Source: CALBPI01 sp963922335
GTDB lineage: Bacteria; Pseudomonadota; Gammaproteobacteria; Steroidobacterales; Woeseiaceae
DNA length: 64,000 nt
NCBI GenBank assembly: GCA_963922335.1
Contig: CAWUIB010000001.1
Location: 124,001-188,000, forward strand
Direction: 5' to 3'
The stretch's first letter is position 1. Every line of letters begins with the position of its first letter. Below, in pieces: positions 52,970 to 62,031 of this stretch. A program made the translations under genes and the position numbers. The notes below the pieces were generated by a model, which saw nothing but the letters and a program-made list of their open reading frames with translations, ran no database searches and was not told the DNA's origin.

Positions 52970-54732
52970 CCGCCGGCGCGCTTGGCCGGTGGCATGACTT
53001 CCGTGCTGTCGGGGTCGTCTGTCGTCTCAAGCTCCGCAACGTCCAGTGATGCGGTTCGCTGACTATCCTCTGCGGCGCCGAGATCATCTTCAACGGTCAG
53101 TGAAGCAGTGAATTCGGCGATCGCGGCATCAGCCAGGTCGAGCTCTTCGACGCTGACCTCATACTCGGCTGTCGGCATGTTCACGGTGTCGTCTTCGGTC
53201 GACGCGGTCGTGTGGTCTTGCTCGGCGATGTCGGCACGTAGTTTCAGTGCAGCCTCTGCCAACTCTTTTTGAATTTGTTGGGTGCGGGACATCTCCGCTT
53301 CGTAGTCCTGCTCCAGCAGGTTTTGAGTGTCCGAGTCCATCCAATCGACTTCTTCGATACCAGAGAATGTGGTCGCACCGATCTCAAGATCGAGATCGGG
53401 TGCCTGCTTCGGCTTGAATTCGTAGTCGATCGTCGCGAGCCGGTCCTGCGCTTCAAACTCCACGACGTGCTCTGGCTCGGCAACGTATTCCGGTTTCGGT
53501 TTCGGCGCCTCTGGCGTCGCTGGCCTCTGTGCGCTTCGCGCTGCGGTCGGGATCGGCGCAGTCTCAAGGCGTGCGGGGGTTGGTCGACGAGTTGGTTGCA
53601 GATCGCGCGAGCGTGCGATGCGCCGTTTACGGGCCGCGATACCCAGCATTAGCTGGTAGGCAACATAGCCCGCGATCGCAATACAAATGCCTGCTAGCAA
53701 CGCGCCGAGTCTTGCGCCCCAGCTCGGTTTCGTGTCTGGCGGCGCCAGCAGTACTCCGTCTTCGACGGCGCTATCGGCCTCGATCGGTGTTGGTGCGGCG
53801 TCGACAGCCTGTTCTGGTGCGGGTACATCCGCTGTTATGGGCTCAACTTCTGCCTCTTCATTCTTGAAGGGACTCGAGGGCTGACTGAGCACACTGAGGA
53901 GCGCTGCCGTGCGTTGCGCTTCTTCAACCTCAAGTGCATTCCGTGAGCCCTGATCGCTTTCGGTAGAAGCGTTTGCTGGGGCAGTCTTTACCTCGCCGTT
54001 CTGTGTCCCGCCCGATTCATCGAAAGCGACCGCGGTTGTGTCTGGATCGCTCGTGGCCTCGACGGATGCCACCGGCGTGACACTTCCGGGCAGGCTGAGC
54101 ACGGCACCACCGATCAGCCGGTCAGCATCACCGTTTACGAAGGCGTCGGGATTTGATGCCACAATTTCGTCGATCAACGCCCATCGTGATGTGCCCGTAG
54201 CACCCAATTCCCCGGCGATATCCCATAGCGTATCGCCGGCGGTGACGGTGTAACGGCTGGATGCTAAAGCCGGCGTCGAAGGCGCAGCTTGTCGGGCGAC
54301 CGCGGGTCGTGGGCGAGCGCGGAGGATCGGTTGCGATTCAGCCGAAGCCGCAATTGCGCGTTGTTCGGGTGACACACGATTCGCCGGGTCTACGAAAAGG
54401 TCGTAGCGCCGAGACAGTCTTGCTTCGCCGGCGCAGGATGCGCTGAGCGTGAAGCTCAGCAACGGCTCGCGGACAGCCTGCGTGGTTCGAATGATCAGTG
54501 CTGTGCGACGACGCTCGAGTCGGTATAGACCAGGTACATAACCATCTCCACGGACGACAAAACAGCTAGTCGGTGTTGTGTCATTGGCTGAGAGCGGAAT
54601 TTCCGCAACCAGACGCTCGCCGAGCGCCGAACGTACCGTCGCCTCTCCAAATGACAAGGCATGTGCTGAGTTGGCGGCGCACAAGAGGCTGCCGGCGAGA
54701 CCTGCGAGCTTAAGCTTACGCCACTGCGTCAT
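52966..54732 (-). CDS. FimV-like protein with LysM domain (short form)
   Basis: A 588-residue polar hub/type IV pilus assembly protein of the FimV family. A signal peptide (ending NSAHA-LSFG) is followed by the FimV N-terminal domain (ALGERLVAEIPLSAND), a LysM peptidoglycan-binding domain (YTVTAGDTLWDIAGELG), a long acidic linker, one transmembrane helix (GALLAGICIAIAGYVAYQL) and an acidic cytoplasmic tail. It is shorter than P. aeruginosa FimV (~900 aa) and the C-terminal TPR/FimV-C domain was not recognised. The start overlaps the stop of the FimX-like gene (ATGA), which sets it. Confidence 0.85.
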   Translation of the reverse strand: MTQWRKLKLAGLAGSLLCAANSAHALSFGEATVRSALGERLVAEIPLSANDTTPTSCFVVRGDGYVPGLYRLERRRTALIIRTTQAVREPLLSFTLSASCAGEARLSRRYDLFVDPANRVSPEQRAIAASAESQPILRARPRPAVARQAAPSTPALASSRYTVTAGDTLWDIAGELGATGTSRWALIDEIVASNPDAFVNGDADRLIGGAVLSLPGSVTPVASVEATSDPDTTAVAFDESGGTQNGEVKTAPANASTESDQGSRNALEVEEAQRTAALLSVLSQPSSPFKNEEAEVEPITADVPAPEQAVDAAPTPIEADSAVEDGVLLAPPDTKPSWGARLGALLAGICIAIAGYVAYQLMLGIAARKRRIARSRDLQPTRRPTPARLETAPIPTAARSAQRPATPEAPKPKPEYVAEPEHVVEFEAQDRLATIDYEFKPKQAPDLDLEIGATTFSGIEEVDWMDSDTQNLLEQDYEAEMSRTQQIQKELAEAALKLRADIAEQDHTTASTEDDTVNMPTAEYEVSVEELDLADAAIAEFTASLTVEDDLGAAEDSQRTASLDVAELETTDDPDSTEVMPPAKRAGG

Positions 54733-56777
54733 GCCGACTCCTGCAGAACGACTTCTGGTTCTTGTACGTAGTGTCCCTGCATGTAACTGATTCCAAGCTG
54801 CCACAATGCCGCCATCGTGTTGGCGTCCTCGACTTTCTCCGCGATTGTATTGATACCACGCTGCTTCGCAATTTCAACGAGTTTCGCTGTTGTTTCATGC
54901 GCATCGGCATCGCTCGACAGAGCGGAAATCAATGCGCCATCGATCTTCACGAAATCGAGCGGGAATGACTGCAGTAGCTTCACCGATTGCGGTGCGCGCC
55001 CACAGTGCTCAATCGCAAAGCTGCAGCCCATGGATCGAACGAGCTGTGAGACTCGACCTGATGCCTTGAGATACTTGATGGCAACCGTCTCCGGTACCTG
55101 AAAACACAGCACGGAGGGTTTTAGCTGGCTGCGGGAAACAATGGCTTTGAGCCATGGGAGGAAAGACTTGTCCGCCAACGACTGTTCGGACAGGCGGATG
55201 AAGACCATTCCCGGCTTGCGCTCCCGGCAGAGCGCGAGCGCTGCACCGACGACCCAACGGTCCAGTGCTTGCATCATGTTGTTGCGGCGTGCAACCGGCA
55301 GGAATTCGGAAGGGGCGACCGATTCGCCCTGCTCGTCGGCCAGGCGCACAAGCAGGTCAAACAACGATTGTCCTTCCCCATCAAGCGCTGCGATCGGCTG
55401 TTGCAGCAGTCGAAAGCGATTCTCTTTAAGCGCGCTCGTCAGGCGCTTGACCCAGATCGCATCGTGGCGCCGCATGCGCGTATCTTCTTCGCTTGCGGTT
55501 TCAATTTGAACGGCACCAGGATCCCCGGACTGGCGAGCCAGTCGATAATTGCTTTCCGCTTTTTCGATCAAGGCGGCCGGTGTTTTGACAAGGTCTCCGA
55601 ACGGGCACAAGCCAATCGAGCAGGTCAGACCAATCGATCGTTCTCCCGCTTCGAAGGTGTGGTCCTTGACCATTTGCACGAACGCATCGCCCCACGCTAT
55701 GGCATCTTGCTCCGAGCCCCGCTCGAGTAACACCGTGAATGCAGTGCCTTCGAAGCGACCGGCGATATCGCCTTTCTCCAATCGCTTGCGCAAAAGTTCA
55801 GCAAAGTCGGCAATCGCCTCTTCGCTACGTATGACGCCGAGGTCATCGCGTACGCGCTTGAATTCATCGATGCGAATCCAGGCTAAGAGGCGCATACCGC
55901 TCTCCAGAGGTTGGCGCAGGCGATGGGTCATCATCTTCAGGAAGTGCTGGCGGTGGTAGAGGAAGGTGCTTTGATCCTTGTTCACCGCATCGCGCATCAG
56001 TGACGCGCTGCGTTTATCCTCTTTGACCTCAGCTTTGATCGCGATCCGCACGGCAGGTTCACCGTCAAAAGTTGCCGCTTGCAAGCCCATTTGGACCTCG
56101 CGGCGCTTTCCACCTTTCTGCAGGATGCTGACCGTCAGGGGCGCATCGCCCCATTTGTTTTTTGCTACAGCGACCAACGCCCCTTTAATGGTGGCTTGGT
56201 TGTCGCTGTGCACCAGGTCCATCACAGGGGTCGCAACGCAGTCTTCGTCATCGCTGAAACCGAACAGTTCCTGCCACGCTTTGTTCACCTCAACGACGAT
56301 GCCCTCCTGAATGTGGGCGATCGCATCTGCTGCGTTGTCCATCAGGCTCGTGATTTGCTCCTGCACTTTAACCGCTGCCGTGCGATCCAGTGCGACGCGT
56401 TCACTGAGCCCGATGTTGCGCACAGTCCGGATAAGTGTGCACTTAAGCCTCTGCTCGTTCTGCAGTGTGATGATGTCTTCTGCACCCAGCTGCATAAAGT
56501 CACCGGCGGTGTCTTCGTCAAACTCGTCGCACAAGATGAGGATGCTGCAGTCAGGTGCGTTTTGTCGCACCGCTTCGATGAGTTCGTTGTTGTCGTCGAC
56601 CGGACGGATGACTACCAAATTGTGACCGTCGACGCCGGCTGCACAGAACGTCGGTACATCGGGGTGCCAGGTACAGCGTGCTGCAACATGACTTTCGCGC
56701 AAAGCGCGGTTAAGCCGCTCGCTGTCCTCCTGGACTGGCGAGATGACGTCGACATCGATGCTCAGCGGCTGACTCAA
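54729..56777 (-). CDS. FimX-like protein (receiver-like, PAS, degenerate GGDEF and EAL)
   Basis: A 682-residue protein with the FimX domain order: receiver-like (~1-125), PAS (~150-250), GGDEF (~285-410) and EAL (~430-680). The GGDEF signature is lost (RFEGTAFTVLL). The EAL motif is DLLVRL and the DDFG motif is changed (IEHCGRAPQS), though KIDG and YMQGHYVQEP remain. It should therefore bind c-di-GMP rather than make or cut it, as FimX does in type IV pilus assembly. Its linkage to the FimV-like gene supports that role. The small receiver has no certain phospho-Asp. Confidence 0.85.
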   Translation of the reverse strand: MSQPLSIDVDVISPVQEDSERLNRALRESHVAARCTWHPDVPTFCAAGVDGHNLVVIRPVDDNNELIEAVRQNAPDCSILILCDEFDEDTAGDFMQLGAEDIITLQNEQRLKCTLIRTVRNIGLSERVALDRTAAVKVQEQITSLMDNAADAIAHIQEGIVVEVNKAWQELFGFSDDEDCVATPVMDLVHSDNQATIKGALVAVAKNKWGDAPLTVSILQKGGKRREVQMGLQAATFDGEPAVRIAIKAEVKEDKRSASLMRDAVNKDQSTFLYHRQHFLKMMTHRLRQPLESGMRLLAWIRIDEFKRVRDDLGVIRSEEAIADFAELLRKRLEKGDIAGRFEGTAFTVLLERGSEQDAIAWGDAFVQMVKDHTFEAGERSIGLTCSIGLCPFGDLVKTPAALIEKAESNYRLARQSGDPGAVQIETASEEDTRMRRHDAIWVKRLTSALKENRFRLLQQPIAALDGEGQSLFDLLVRLADEQGESVAPSEFLPVARRNNMMQALDRWVVGAALALCRERKPGMVFIRLSEQSLADKSFLPWLKAIVSRSQLKPSVLCFQVPETVAIKYLKASGRVSQLVRSMGCSFAIEHCGRAPQSVKLLQSFPLDFVKIDGALISALSSDADAHETTAKLVEIAKQRGINTIAEKVEDANTMAALWQLGISYMQGHYVQEPEVVLQESA

Positions 56778-57022
56778 ATGTGTGTTCCTGTGGGCAGGGA
56801 GCGCCCTGCGCTGCGCTCCTTATATGGGACCCATGTTATTACAAGGGGGTGCCTGCCCAGATCAGGTTGCCGCCAAAACGTGACGTAGTTCCGGGTTCGT
56901 ACCGCCTCGACCGCGAATTTGGTCGCACTTCGGTGGATCGGAGCGGCTCGCGGTCTCGTGCAACCAGGGTGACTGCACTGTTACCATGGCGGTTCTAGAG
57001 TGCATCGGATTGGCAACGCAGC

Positions 57023-57589
57023 ATGGCGACCTACAACACAAATGAGTTTCGTTCCGGACTAAAGATTATTCTGGACGGCGATCCTTACAACATCGTGGAA
57101 AACGAATTCGTGAAGCCTGGAAAAGGTCAGGCGTTCAATCGCGTAAAGGTCAAGAATCTGAAGACGAGCAAGGTGCTCGACAAGACCTTCAAATCAGGCG
57201 AATCGGTTGAGGCGGCTGACGTCATGGAAACCGATATGCAGTATCTCTACTCCGATGGAGAATTCTGGCATTTCATGGATCCGAACTCCTATGAACAATA
57301 CGCCGCGCCGGAGGCCGCAGTTTCCGAAGCGTCACAATGGTTGAAAGACCAGGATGTTTGCAGTGTGACGCTTTGGAATAATGTGCCGCTTGCCGTCGAG
57401 CCACCCAACTTTGTCGAGCTGAAGATCGTGGAGACGGATCCGGGATTGAAAGGTGACACGGCGCAAGGCGGTGTGAAGCCTGCGCGACTGGAAACGGGCG
57501 CCAGTGTTCGCGTTCCGCTATTTCTTGAAGAAGGTGAAATGATCCGCGTGGATACACGCTCCGGCGAGTATGTGTCTCGCGTCAAGTAG
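57023..57589 (+). CDS. efp: Elongation factor P
   Basis: Translation factor that relieves stalling at polyproline stretches (188 aa, three OB-like domains). The modification site Lys34 lies in VKPGKGQAF, which fits beta-lysylation by EpmA; epmA is encoded 0.5 kb away on the other strand. Further marks: LKIILDGDPYNI at the N-terminus and VDTRSGEYVSRVK at the C-terminus. The 245-bp gap before it contains no gene. Confidence 0.98.
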   Translation: MATYNTNEFRSGLKIILDGDPYNIVENEFVKPGKGQAFNRVKVKNLKTSKVLDKTFKSGESVEAADVMETDMQYLYSDGEFWHFMDPNSYEQYAAPEAAVSEASQWLKDQDVCSVTLWNNVPLAVEPPNFVELKIVETDPGLKGDTAQGGVKPARLETGASVRVPLFLEEGEMIRVDTRSGEYVSRVK

Positions 57590-57601
57590 ACGCGCTGAAC
57601 T

Positions 57602-58090
57602 TCAGGCTAATCCCAACGACGTTACGTCACCGTGTAGCATCTTTTCGATCAGGCCGACGGTCTCAAGCAGCCCTTTCTCGTCGGTCTCGCTGAAGCGGTC
57701 CTTTACCGGACTGTCGACGTCAAGTACCCCGACGATCTCTCCAGCGCGCCTGAGTGGAAAAACAATTTCCGATTCGCTGGCAGCATCGCAAGCGATGTGC
57801 CCTGGGAACTCGTGCACATCGGAAACGCGCTGCACACGCCGCTCAGACACCGCGGTGCCGCAAACGCCGCTGCCGACGGGAATACGAACACACGCGCTCT
57901 GACCCTGGAATGGACCGAGCACGAGTTCGCCTTCCCGCATCAGATAGAAACCCGCCCAGTTCACATTAGGGAGCGTGTTGTAAATCAGCGCCGCTACGTT
58001 AGCGAGGTTCGCAAGGGCATCGGTCTCGCCTTCACAAAGCGCTTTGGTTTGTGCGGCGAGCAGAGCGTAATCGACTTTAAGATCAGTCAT
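57602..58090 (-). CDS. msrC: Free methionine-(R)-sulfoxide reductase MsrC (GAF domain)
   Basis: A 162-aa GAF-fold enzyme that reduces free methionine-R-sulfoxide. Cysteines C67, C77 and C101 have the spacing of the E. coli enzyme (10 and 24 residues), in GPFQGQSACVRIPVG, GSGVCGTAV and HIACDAASESEIV. Its start overlaps the end of epmA by 8 bp, so it is the last gene of the minus-strand run, tail to tail with efp. Confidence 0.93.
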   Translation of the reverse strand: MTDLKVDYALLAAQTKALCEGETDALANLANVAALIYNTLPNVNWAGFYLMREGELVLGPFQGQSACVRIPVGSGVCGTAVSERRVQRVSDVHEFPGHIACDAASESEIVFPLRRAGEIVGVLDVDSPVKDRFSETDEKGLLETVGLIEKMLHGDVTSLGLA

Positions 58091-59051
58091 GGCTGTGCCT
58101 CTTGCTGTGGGAGAAGGTTACCGTCTCATCAATATGTGCGGTCTCCAAAGCGAACATCAATACCCGCTCTATCCCCACGGCCACTCCGGAGCACTGAGGC
58201 AATCCCACTTGCAGCGCCTCGAGGAATGCGTCGTCGATCTCCAGCGGTGATTGGCCACGCTCAATACGAACGGCGTTATCGCGCTCGAATCGGGATCGCT
58301 GTTCCTTGGCGTCCGTCAGCTCTACAAACCCGTTGGCGATTTCAAGACTGCCGAGATAGACCTCAAACCGCAGTGCTCGGCCGCTGTGTTGTTCGATCGT
58401 CGCCAGCGCTGCCTGAGAGGCTGGGAAGTGGGTCACGACCGAAAACTTGTTTTCGGCGAACGTACTGGCGACATGGGTATCAAACACCCAGCCGAGAAGT
58501 GCGTCACGATCTTCCCCAAACGTGCGGGAAGTGTCCGGTCCCGCAATTGCGCACAGCGTGTCCAGTGCGCAGTCGCTCATAACCCCCAGCTCGTGCATGA
58601 GCCACTCATCATAGGTTCTGGTGATGGTGTGCTGGACCGTGCGGCCACCGGACCCGCTAAGCGCAGCGTCGAGCAATGCGACGGTGTCCTCTACGATGTG
58701 TGGCAGTGAATAATTGTGTCGATACCACTCCAGCATCCAGAACTCGGGTTGATGTCGATTCCCGATCTCGCCGTCCCTGTATACCGGCCCCAACTCGTAG
58801 ATGTCCGGCCAGCCGGCAGCGAGCAGGCGCTTCATCGCATACTCGGGGGAAGTGCGCATGAACCATTTTGAGTTCACTTCGCGACCGTGAGCCGTCAGGC
58901 TTTCAATATTTGGCTCGGTCACCGGTGCGGTCACCAGTGTGGGCGTATTCACTTCGAGCACTGCTTGGTCTGCCATGTACTCGCGGATAGCCGCCAGCAT
59001 ACCCGCGCGTGCCTGATTGGCCGCCAGTGTGGACGAAGGGCGCCAATCCAT
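58083..59051 (-). CDS. epmA: EF-P beta-lysylation ligase EpmA (GenX/PoxA)
   Basis: Class II lysyl-tRNA-synthetase-like enzyme without the anticodon domain (322 aa), which attaches beta-lysine to Lys34 of EF-P. Motif 2-like FMRTSPEYAMKRLLAAG and motif 3-like GVAVGIERVLMF are visible. Its substrate protein EF-P is encoded nearby; the aminomutase epmB is not in the window. It overlaps psd by one base and msrC by 8. Confidence 0.95.
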   Translation of the reverse strand: MDWRPSSTLAANQARAGMLAAIREYMADQAVLEVNTPTLVTAPVTEPNIESLTAHGREVNSKWFMRTSPEYAMKRLLAAGWPDIYELGPVYRDGEIGNRHQPEFWMLEWYRHNYSLPHIVEDTVALLDAALSGSGGRTVQHTITRTYDEWLMHELGVMSDCALDTLCAIAGPDTSRTFGEDRDALLGWVFDTHVASTFAENKFSVVTHFPASQAALATIEQHSGRALRFEVYLGSLEIANGFVELTDAKEQRSRFERDNAVRIERGQSPLEIDDAFLEALQVGLPQCSGVAVGIERVLMFALETAHIDETVTFSHSKRHSHD

Positions 59052-59914
59052 TATTCAGTGACAGGTTGAGCGATTGCTCGCCCCATGCGCATGACTGCTC
59101 CTGGCTTTACATCCGCTTCGAGTTTGATGCTGGGCGGCAGTGCCAGAATTACCGTTGAACCGAGGTTAAACCACCCCAGAGTTTCGCCCCGCGCCAGTCG
59201 CTCGGGTGGCAATGGTAACGATGTCACGCTGTGTAACGCACCGGCCTCGCTATCGGCACCCCACGGTGTGGAAATACTGCCGACATTCAGAGCACCGACC
59301 ATCACAACCGCGGCTTCGCTACCCGCGCTGCCAAAGCAGAAAACGCGACGCTCATTGCGCGAAAACAATCGCGGCACAGCCGCAGCGGTCGCGTTGTTCA
59401 CGGAGAACAATTGTCCGGGAATGTGTCTGTGTGTCGTGATCAGTCCGGTTACCGGAGTATGTACGCGGTGGTAGTCGCTGGGCGCAAGGTAAATGGTCAC
59501 GAACTGCCCGCCGCGATAACTCGCGGCAACATCATCATCACCCAACAGCTCGGCCAGACTGTAGCGATAGCCTTTTGCTTGGAGCAACGTGCCGTTCTCA
59601 ATATCGCCGCATTGACTGACCACACCGTCGCAGGGGGAGACCCAAGCCGGGGCCAGCGCCAGAGGCCGAGCACCCGCACGCAACTCTCGCGTAAAAAATT
59701 CGTTAGCTGAAGCGTAACCGTCCGGAACTGCCTGACCCGCTTCGGCGACGTTGATGTCAAACATCCGCGTGAGGCTTCGGATGATCAGGTTTTTAACCCA
59801 CGGTGTTTGACGAGCGGATAGCCAGCGCATCCCCCGAGTTAGCAGCTGCTGGGGCAGCACGTATTGCATCGTGATGAATAGCGCACGTCCCGCGCGTTGC
59901 AGGAACTCCATCAA
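59051..59914 (-). CDS. psd: Phosphatidylserine decarboxylase Psd
   Basis: Makes phosphatidylethanolamine at the inner membrane (287 aa). The self-cleavage site LGST supplies the pyruvoyl group at Ser253 (WFNLGSTVIL). Other marks are SPCDGVVSQCG, IYLAPSDYHRVHTP and FCFGSAGSEAAVVMVGA. The alpha chain is the C-terminal 35 residues. It overlaps epmA by one base and follows the copper-chaperone gene by a 4-bp overlap. Confidence 0.96.
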   Translation of the reverse strand: MMEFLQRAGRALFITMQYVLPQQLLTRGMRWLSARQTPWVKNLIIRSLTRMFDINVAEAGQAVPDGYASANEFFTRELRAGARPLALAPAWVSPCDGVVSQCGDIENGTLLQAKGYRYSLAELLGDDDVAASYRGGQFVTIYLAPSDYHRVHTPVTGLITTHRHIPGQLFSVNNATAAAVPRLFSRNERRVFCFGSAGSEAAVVMVGALNVGSISTPWGADSEAGALHSVTSLPLPPERLARGETLGWFNLGSTVILALPPSIKLEADVKPGAVMRMGRAIAQPVTE

Positions 59915-60342
59915 GGTGCCTGGCGCGACACGGTCAGGTTCAGCTCAAGTACCGGTTCGCCGTTGGTCATCAACGTCAGCGGAATGCGCTCACCCTCGGC
60001 AATCGGCGATGTGGGGGCCATGAGCATCAAGTGCAGTCCACCTGGCTTGAGTTCAAGTTGACCGCTGGGCGGAATGCTCAGTTCCGGGACCATGCGCATC
60101 TGCATGACGCCAGCAACCATTTGTGTTCTGTGAATTTCGATTCGCTCGAATTTCGGACTGCGAACCTCGGTCAGTACAAGGTCGGTTGATGCATGATTGT
60201 TGATCGTCATGTAAGCGGCTGAGTTGGTGCTCCCGGGTGCAGGCAACCGGATCCAAGCGTCCGAGACAGATGCCGGTGTGTCCGGGGTGCAGCCTGCCAG
60301 CAGGAGCAAGGCAGTTAACAGCACTGTGTTGCGCAGACTCAT
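59911..60342 (-). CDS. PCuAC-type periplasmic copper chaperone (lipoprotein)
   Basis: A 143-residue lipoprotein (lipobox LLAGC, Cys 18) with a PCuAC domain. The Cu(I) ligands are the H/M-rich pair: EIHRTQMVAGVMQMR and GGLHLMLM. These proteins deliver copper to the CuA or CuB site of cytochrome oxidase with Sco proteins. The Sco gene is directly upstream on the same strand, 2 bp away, so the pair acts together. Confidence 0.93.
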   Translation of the reverse strand: MSLRNTVLLTALLLLAGCTPDTPASVSDAWIRLPAPGSTNSAAYMTINNHASTDLVLTEVRSPKFERIEIHRTQMVAGVMQMRMVPELSIPPSGQLELKPGGLHLMLMAPTSPIAEGERIPLTLMTNGEPVLELNLTVSRQAP

Positions 60343-60344
60343 GT

Positions 60345-60956
60345 TCAGATGTCTCCCAGTAATAGTTCGAGGTCACCGACGAGCGCATTCCTGCGCAAAG
60401 GCGGGCTAAACACGGCAGCCCACTCGCCTTGAGGATTGATCGCTATGACCGCACCCGAGTGGTCCATCGTGTAGTCACCGTCTTCGAGCGGAATTTTCTG
60501 ATACAGAACACCCAGGTTTTTCGAGAAGCGCGCGAGCTCTTCTTCGGATCCGACGACACCACGCACGCTCGGGTCAAAGAATTCGGTGTAGTCAGCAAGG
60601 CGCGCCGGTGTGTCGTGCTGCGGATCAACACTGACCAGGATGATTTCCGGCAACTGTGACCGCTCGAGCTTCGCTGACAGGTCGTTCCGCGTATCGACCA
60701 GGAGTTGCAAGGTGGTCGGACAAATGTCTGGGCACCGCGTAAATCCGAAAAACACTAACTGCCACTGTCCAATTAACGATTCGTTATCGAATCGGGTTGC
60801 TTTGTTGGTCAGCGTAAAGCTGGCGATCTCGCGCGGCGGGTCGAGCAACGTTCCGGATTCCAGTACGACAGGCTCGGGCGCGGAGTTCACGAGGCTCACC
60901 GCGATGCCTCCCGCCAATCCGATGATCGCTGCGCAAACGAGTGCAATTCTGTTCAT
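60345..60956 (-). CDS. Sco1/SenC-type copper metallochaperone
   Basis: A 203-residue membrane-anchored thioredoxin-fold protein. One N-terminal helix (IALVCAAIIGLAGGIAVSLV) is followed by the Cu-binding CxxxC (RCPDICPTTL) and the distal histidine in TMDHSGAVIAI. It loads copper into cytochrome c oxidase. I take the ATG at 60956 over one at 60992, as it gives a clean anchor helix. It heads the minus-strand run Sco-PCuAC-psd-epmA-msrC. Confidence 0.95.
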   Translation of the reverse strand: MNRIALVCAAIIGLAGGIAVSLVNSAPEPVVLESGTLLDPPREIASFTLTNKATRFDNESLIGQWQLVFFGFTRCPDICPTTLQLLVDTRNDLSAKLERSQLPEIILVSVDPQHDTPARLADYTEFFDPSVRGVVGSEEELARFSKNLGVLYQKIPLEDGDYTMDHSGAVIAINPQGEWAAVFSPPLRRNALVGDLELLLGDI

Positions 60957-61074
60957 AATTCGAAAAGACGCTCGGCGGGTGTTGCCGGACAAAGAGATAA
61001 AGAGGACGCGAAGATTATTTCACATTGCCTCCAAATGGAGAAACCATTGACGATGCGGTGGGGTTGCAATTGCC

Positions 61075-62031
61075 ATGACTGACGGCGCAACTGAGCTTCG
61101 CGATCTCCTCGGCAAATCAGTTTCTGGTGCGCACTGGATCAACACACTAGCGGAGTCCTTCTCGAATGCGGGTTTGTACTTTGGCCATGGGACGACCAAT
61201 GCAGCGGATGAAGCAGCTTGGCTGGTCGCTGATACAGGCGGCATCGATTACGACGATGTCAACTGGCAAGCGCAGTTCGCGACCCTTCTCGAGCGCTCGT
61301 TGACGGAAGCAGAACAGGAGCGAGTCATTGCACTGGCCGAGCGCAGGATTTGCTCACGTCAGCCGTTGGCCTATCTTCTCAACCGTGCGTGGTTTTATGG
61401 TCGGTCTTATTTCGTAGATGAGCGTGTGCTGGTTCCTCGCTCGCCGATCGGTGCGCTGATCGATGCGGGGTTTGAGCCTTGGTTGGATGCGACATCGGTG
61501 AGTCGTGTGCTTGATCTTTGTACCGGCAGTGGATGCCTCGCGATTAATGCCGCGCATCGCTTCCCCGATGCGTTGGTTCATGCGTCCGATCTGTCGGTTG
61601 AAGCGCTTGAAGTCGCCAAGATCAATGTGGCGGAACACGGCGTTGGCGATCGCGTGACGCTCATGCAGGGTGATCTGTACACGGCGCTGCCAACACCTGA
61701 GGCCTACGATGTAATTGTCACGAACCCGCCGTATGTCGATGCCGAGGAAATGGCCCTGCGTCCGAGCGAGTTTCGCGCTGAGCCCGAACTCGGGCTCGCG
61801 GCCGGAGGCGACGGTCTCGATCTTGCGCGCCGGATTCTTCGCGATGCAGCGGAGAGACTGCGGCCCGGTGGGCTGTTGGTGATGGAGGTGGGCGCGAGCG
61901 ACGAGGCGTTGCAAGCGGCTTATCCCACGGTACCATTCACTTGGTGGTTATCAGACGATCAGGGATACGGAATTTTGATCATGGAGCGTGAACAGTTGCA
62001 GGCGCATGCGGAGGCATTGAGGTCAGCATGA
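61075..62031 (+). CDS. prmB: Ribosomal protein uL3 N5-glutamine methyltransferase PrmB
   Basis: SAM-dependent enzyme (318 aa) that methylates a glutamine of ribosomal protein L3. SAM-binding motif LDLCTGSGCLAINAA and the glutamine-methylase signature NPPYVD are present. Linkage with aroC (4-bp overlap, ATGA) is the standard arrangement and separates it from PrmC, which sits by prfA. Confidence 0.96.
   Translation: MTDGATELRDLLGKSVSGAHWINTLAESFSNAGLYFGHGTTNAADEAAWLVADTGGIDYDDVNWQAQFATLLERSLTEAEQERVIALAERRICSRQPLAYLLNRAWFYGRSYFVDERVLVPRSPIGALIDAGFEPWLDATSVSRVLDLCTGSGCLAINAAHRFPDALVHASDLSVEALEVAKINVAEHGVGDRVTLMQGDLYTALPTPEAYDVIVTNPPYVDAEEMALRPSEFRAEPELGLAAGGDGLDLARRILRDAAERLRPGGLLVMEVGASDEALQAAYPTVPFTWWLSDDQGYGILIMEREQLQAHAEALRSA

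Noticed and set aside
54729..56777. Active diguanylate cyclase or phosphodiesterase
   Set aside because: GGDEF and EAL/DDFG residues are changed, so catalysis is unlikely.
56794..56809. Hairpin GCAGGG/CCCTGC upstream of the FimX-like gene as a terminator
   Set aside because: No T-run on either side and it stands in the 5' region of the gene.
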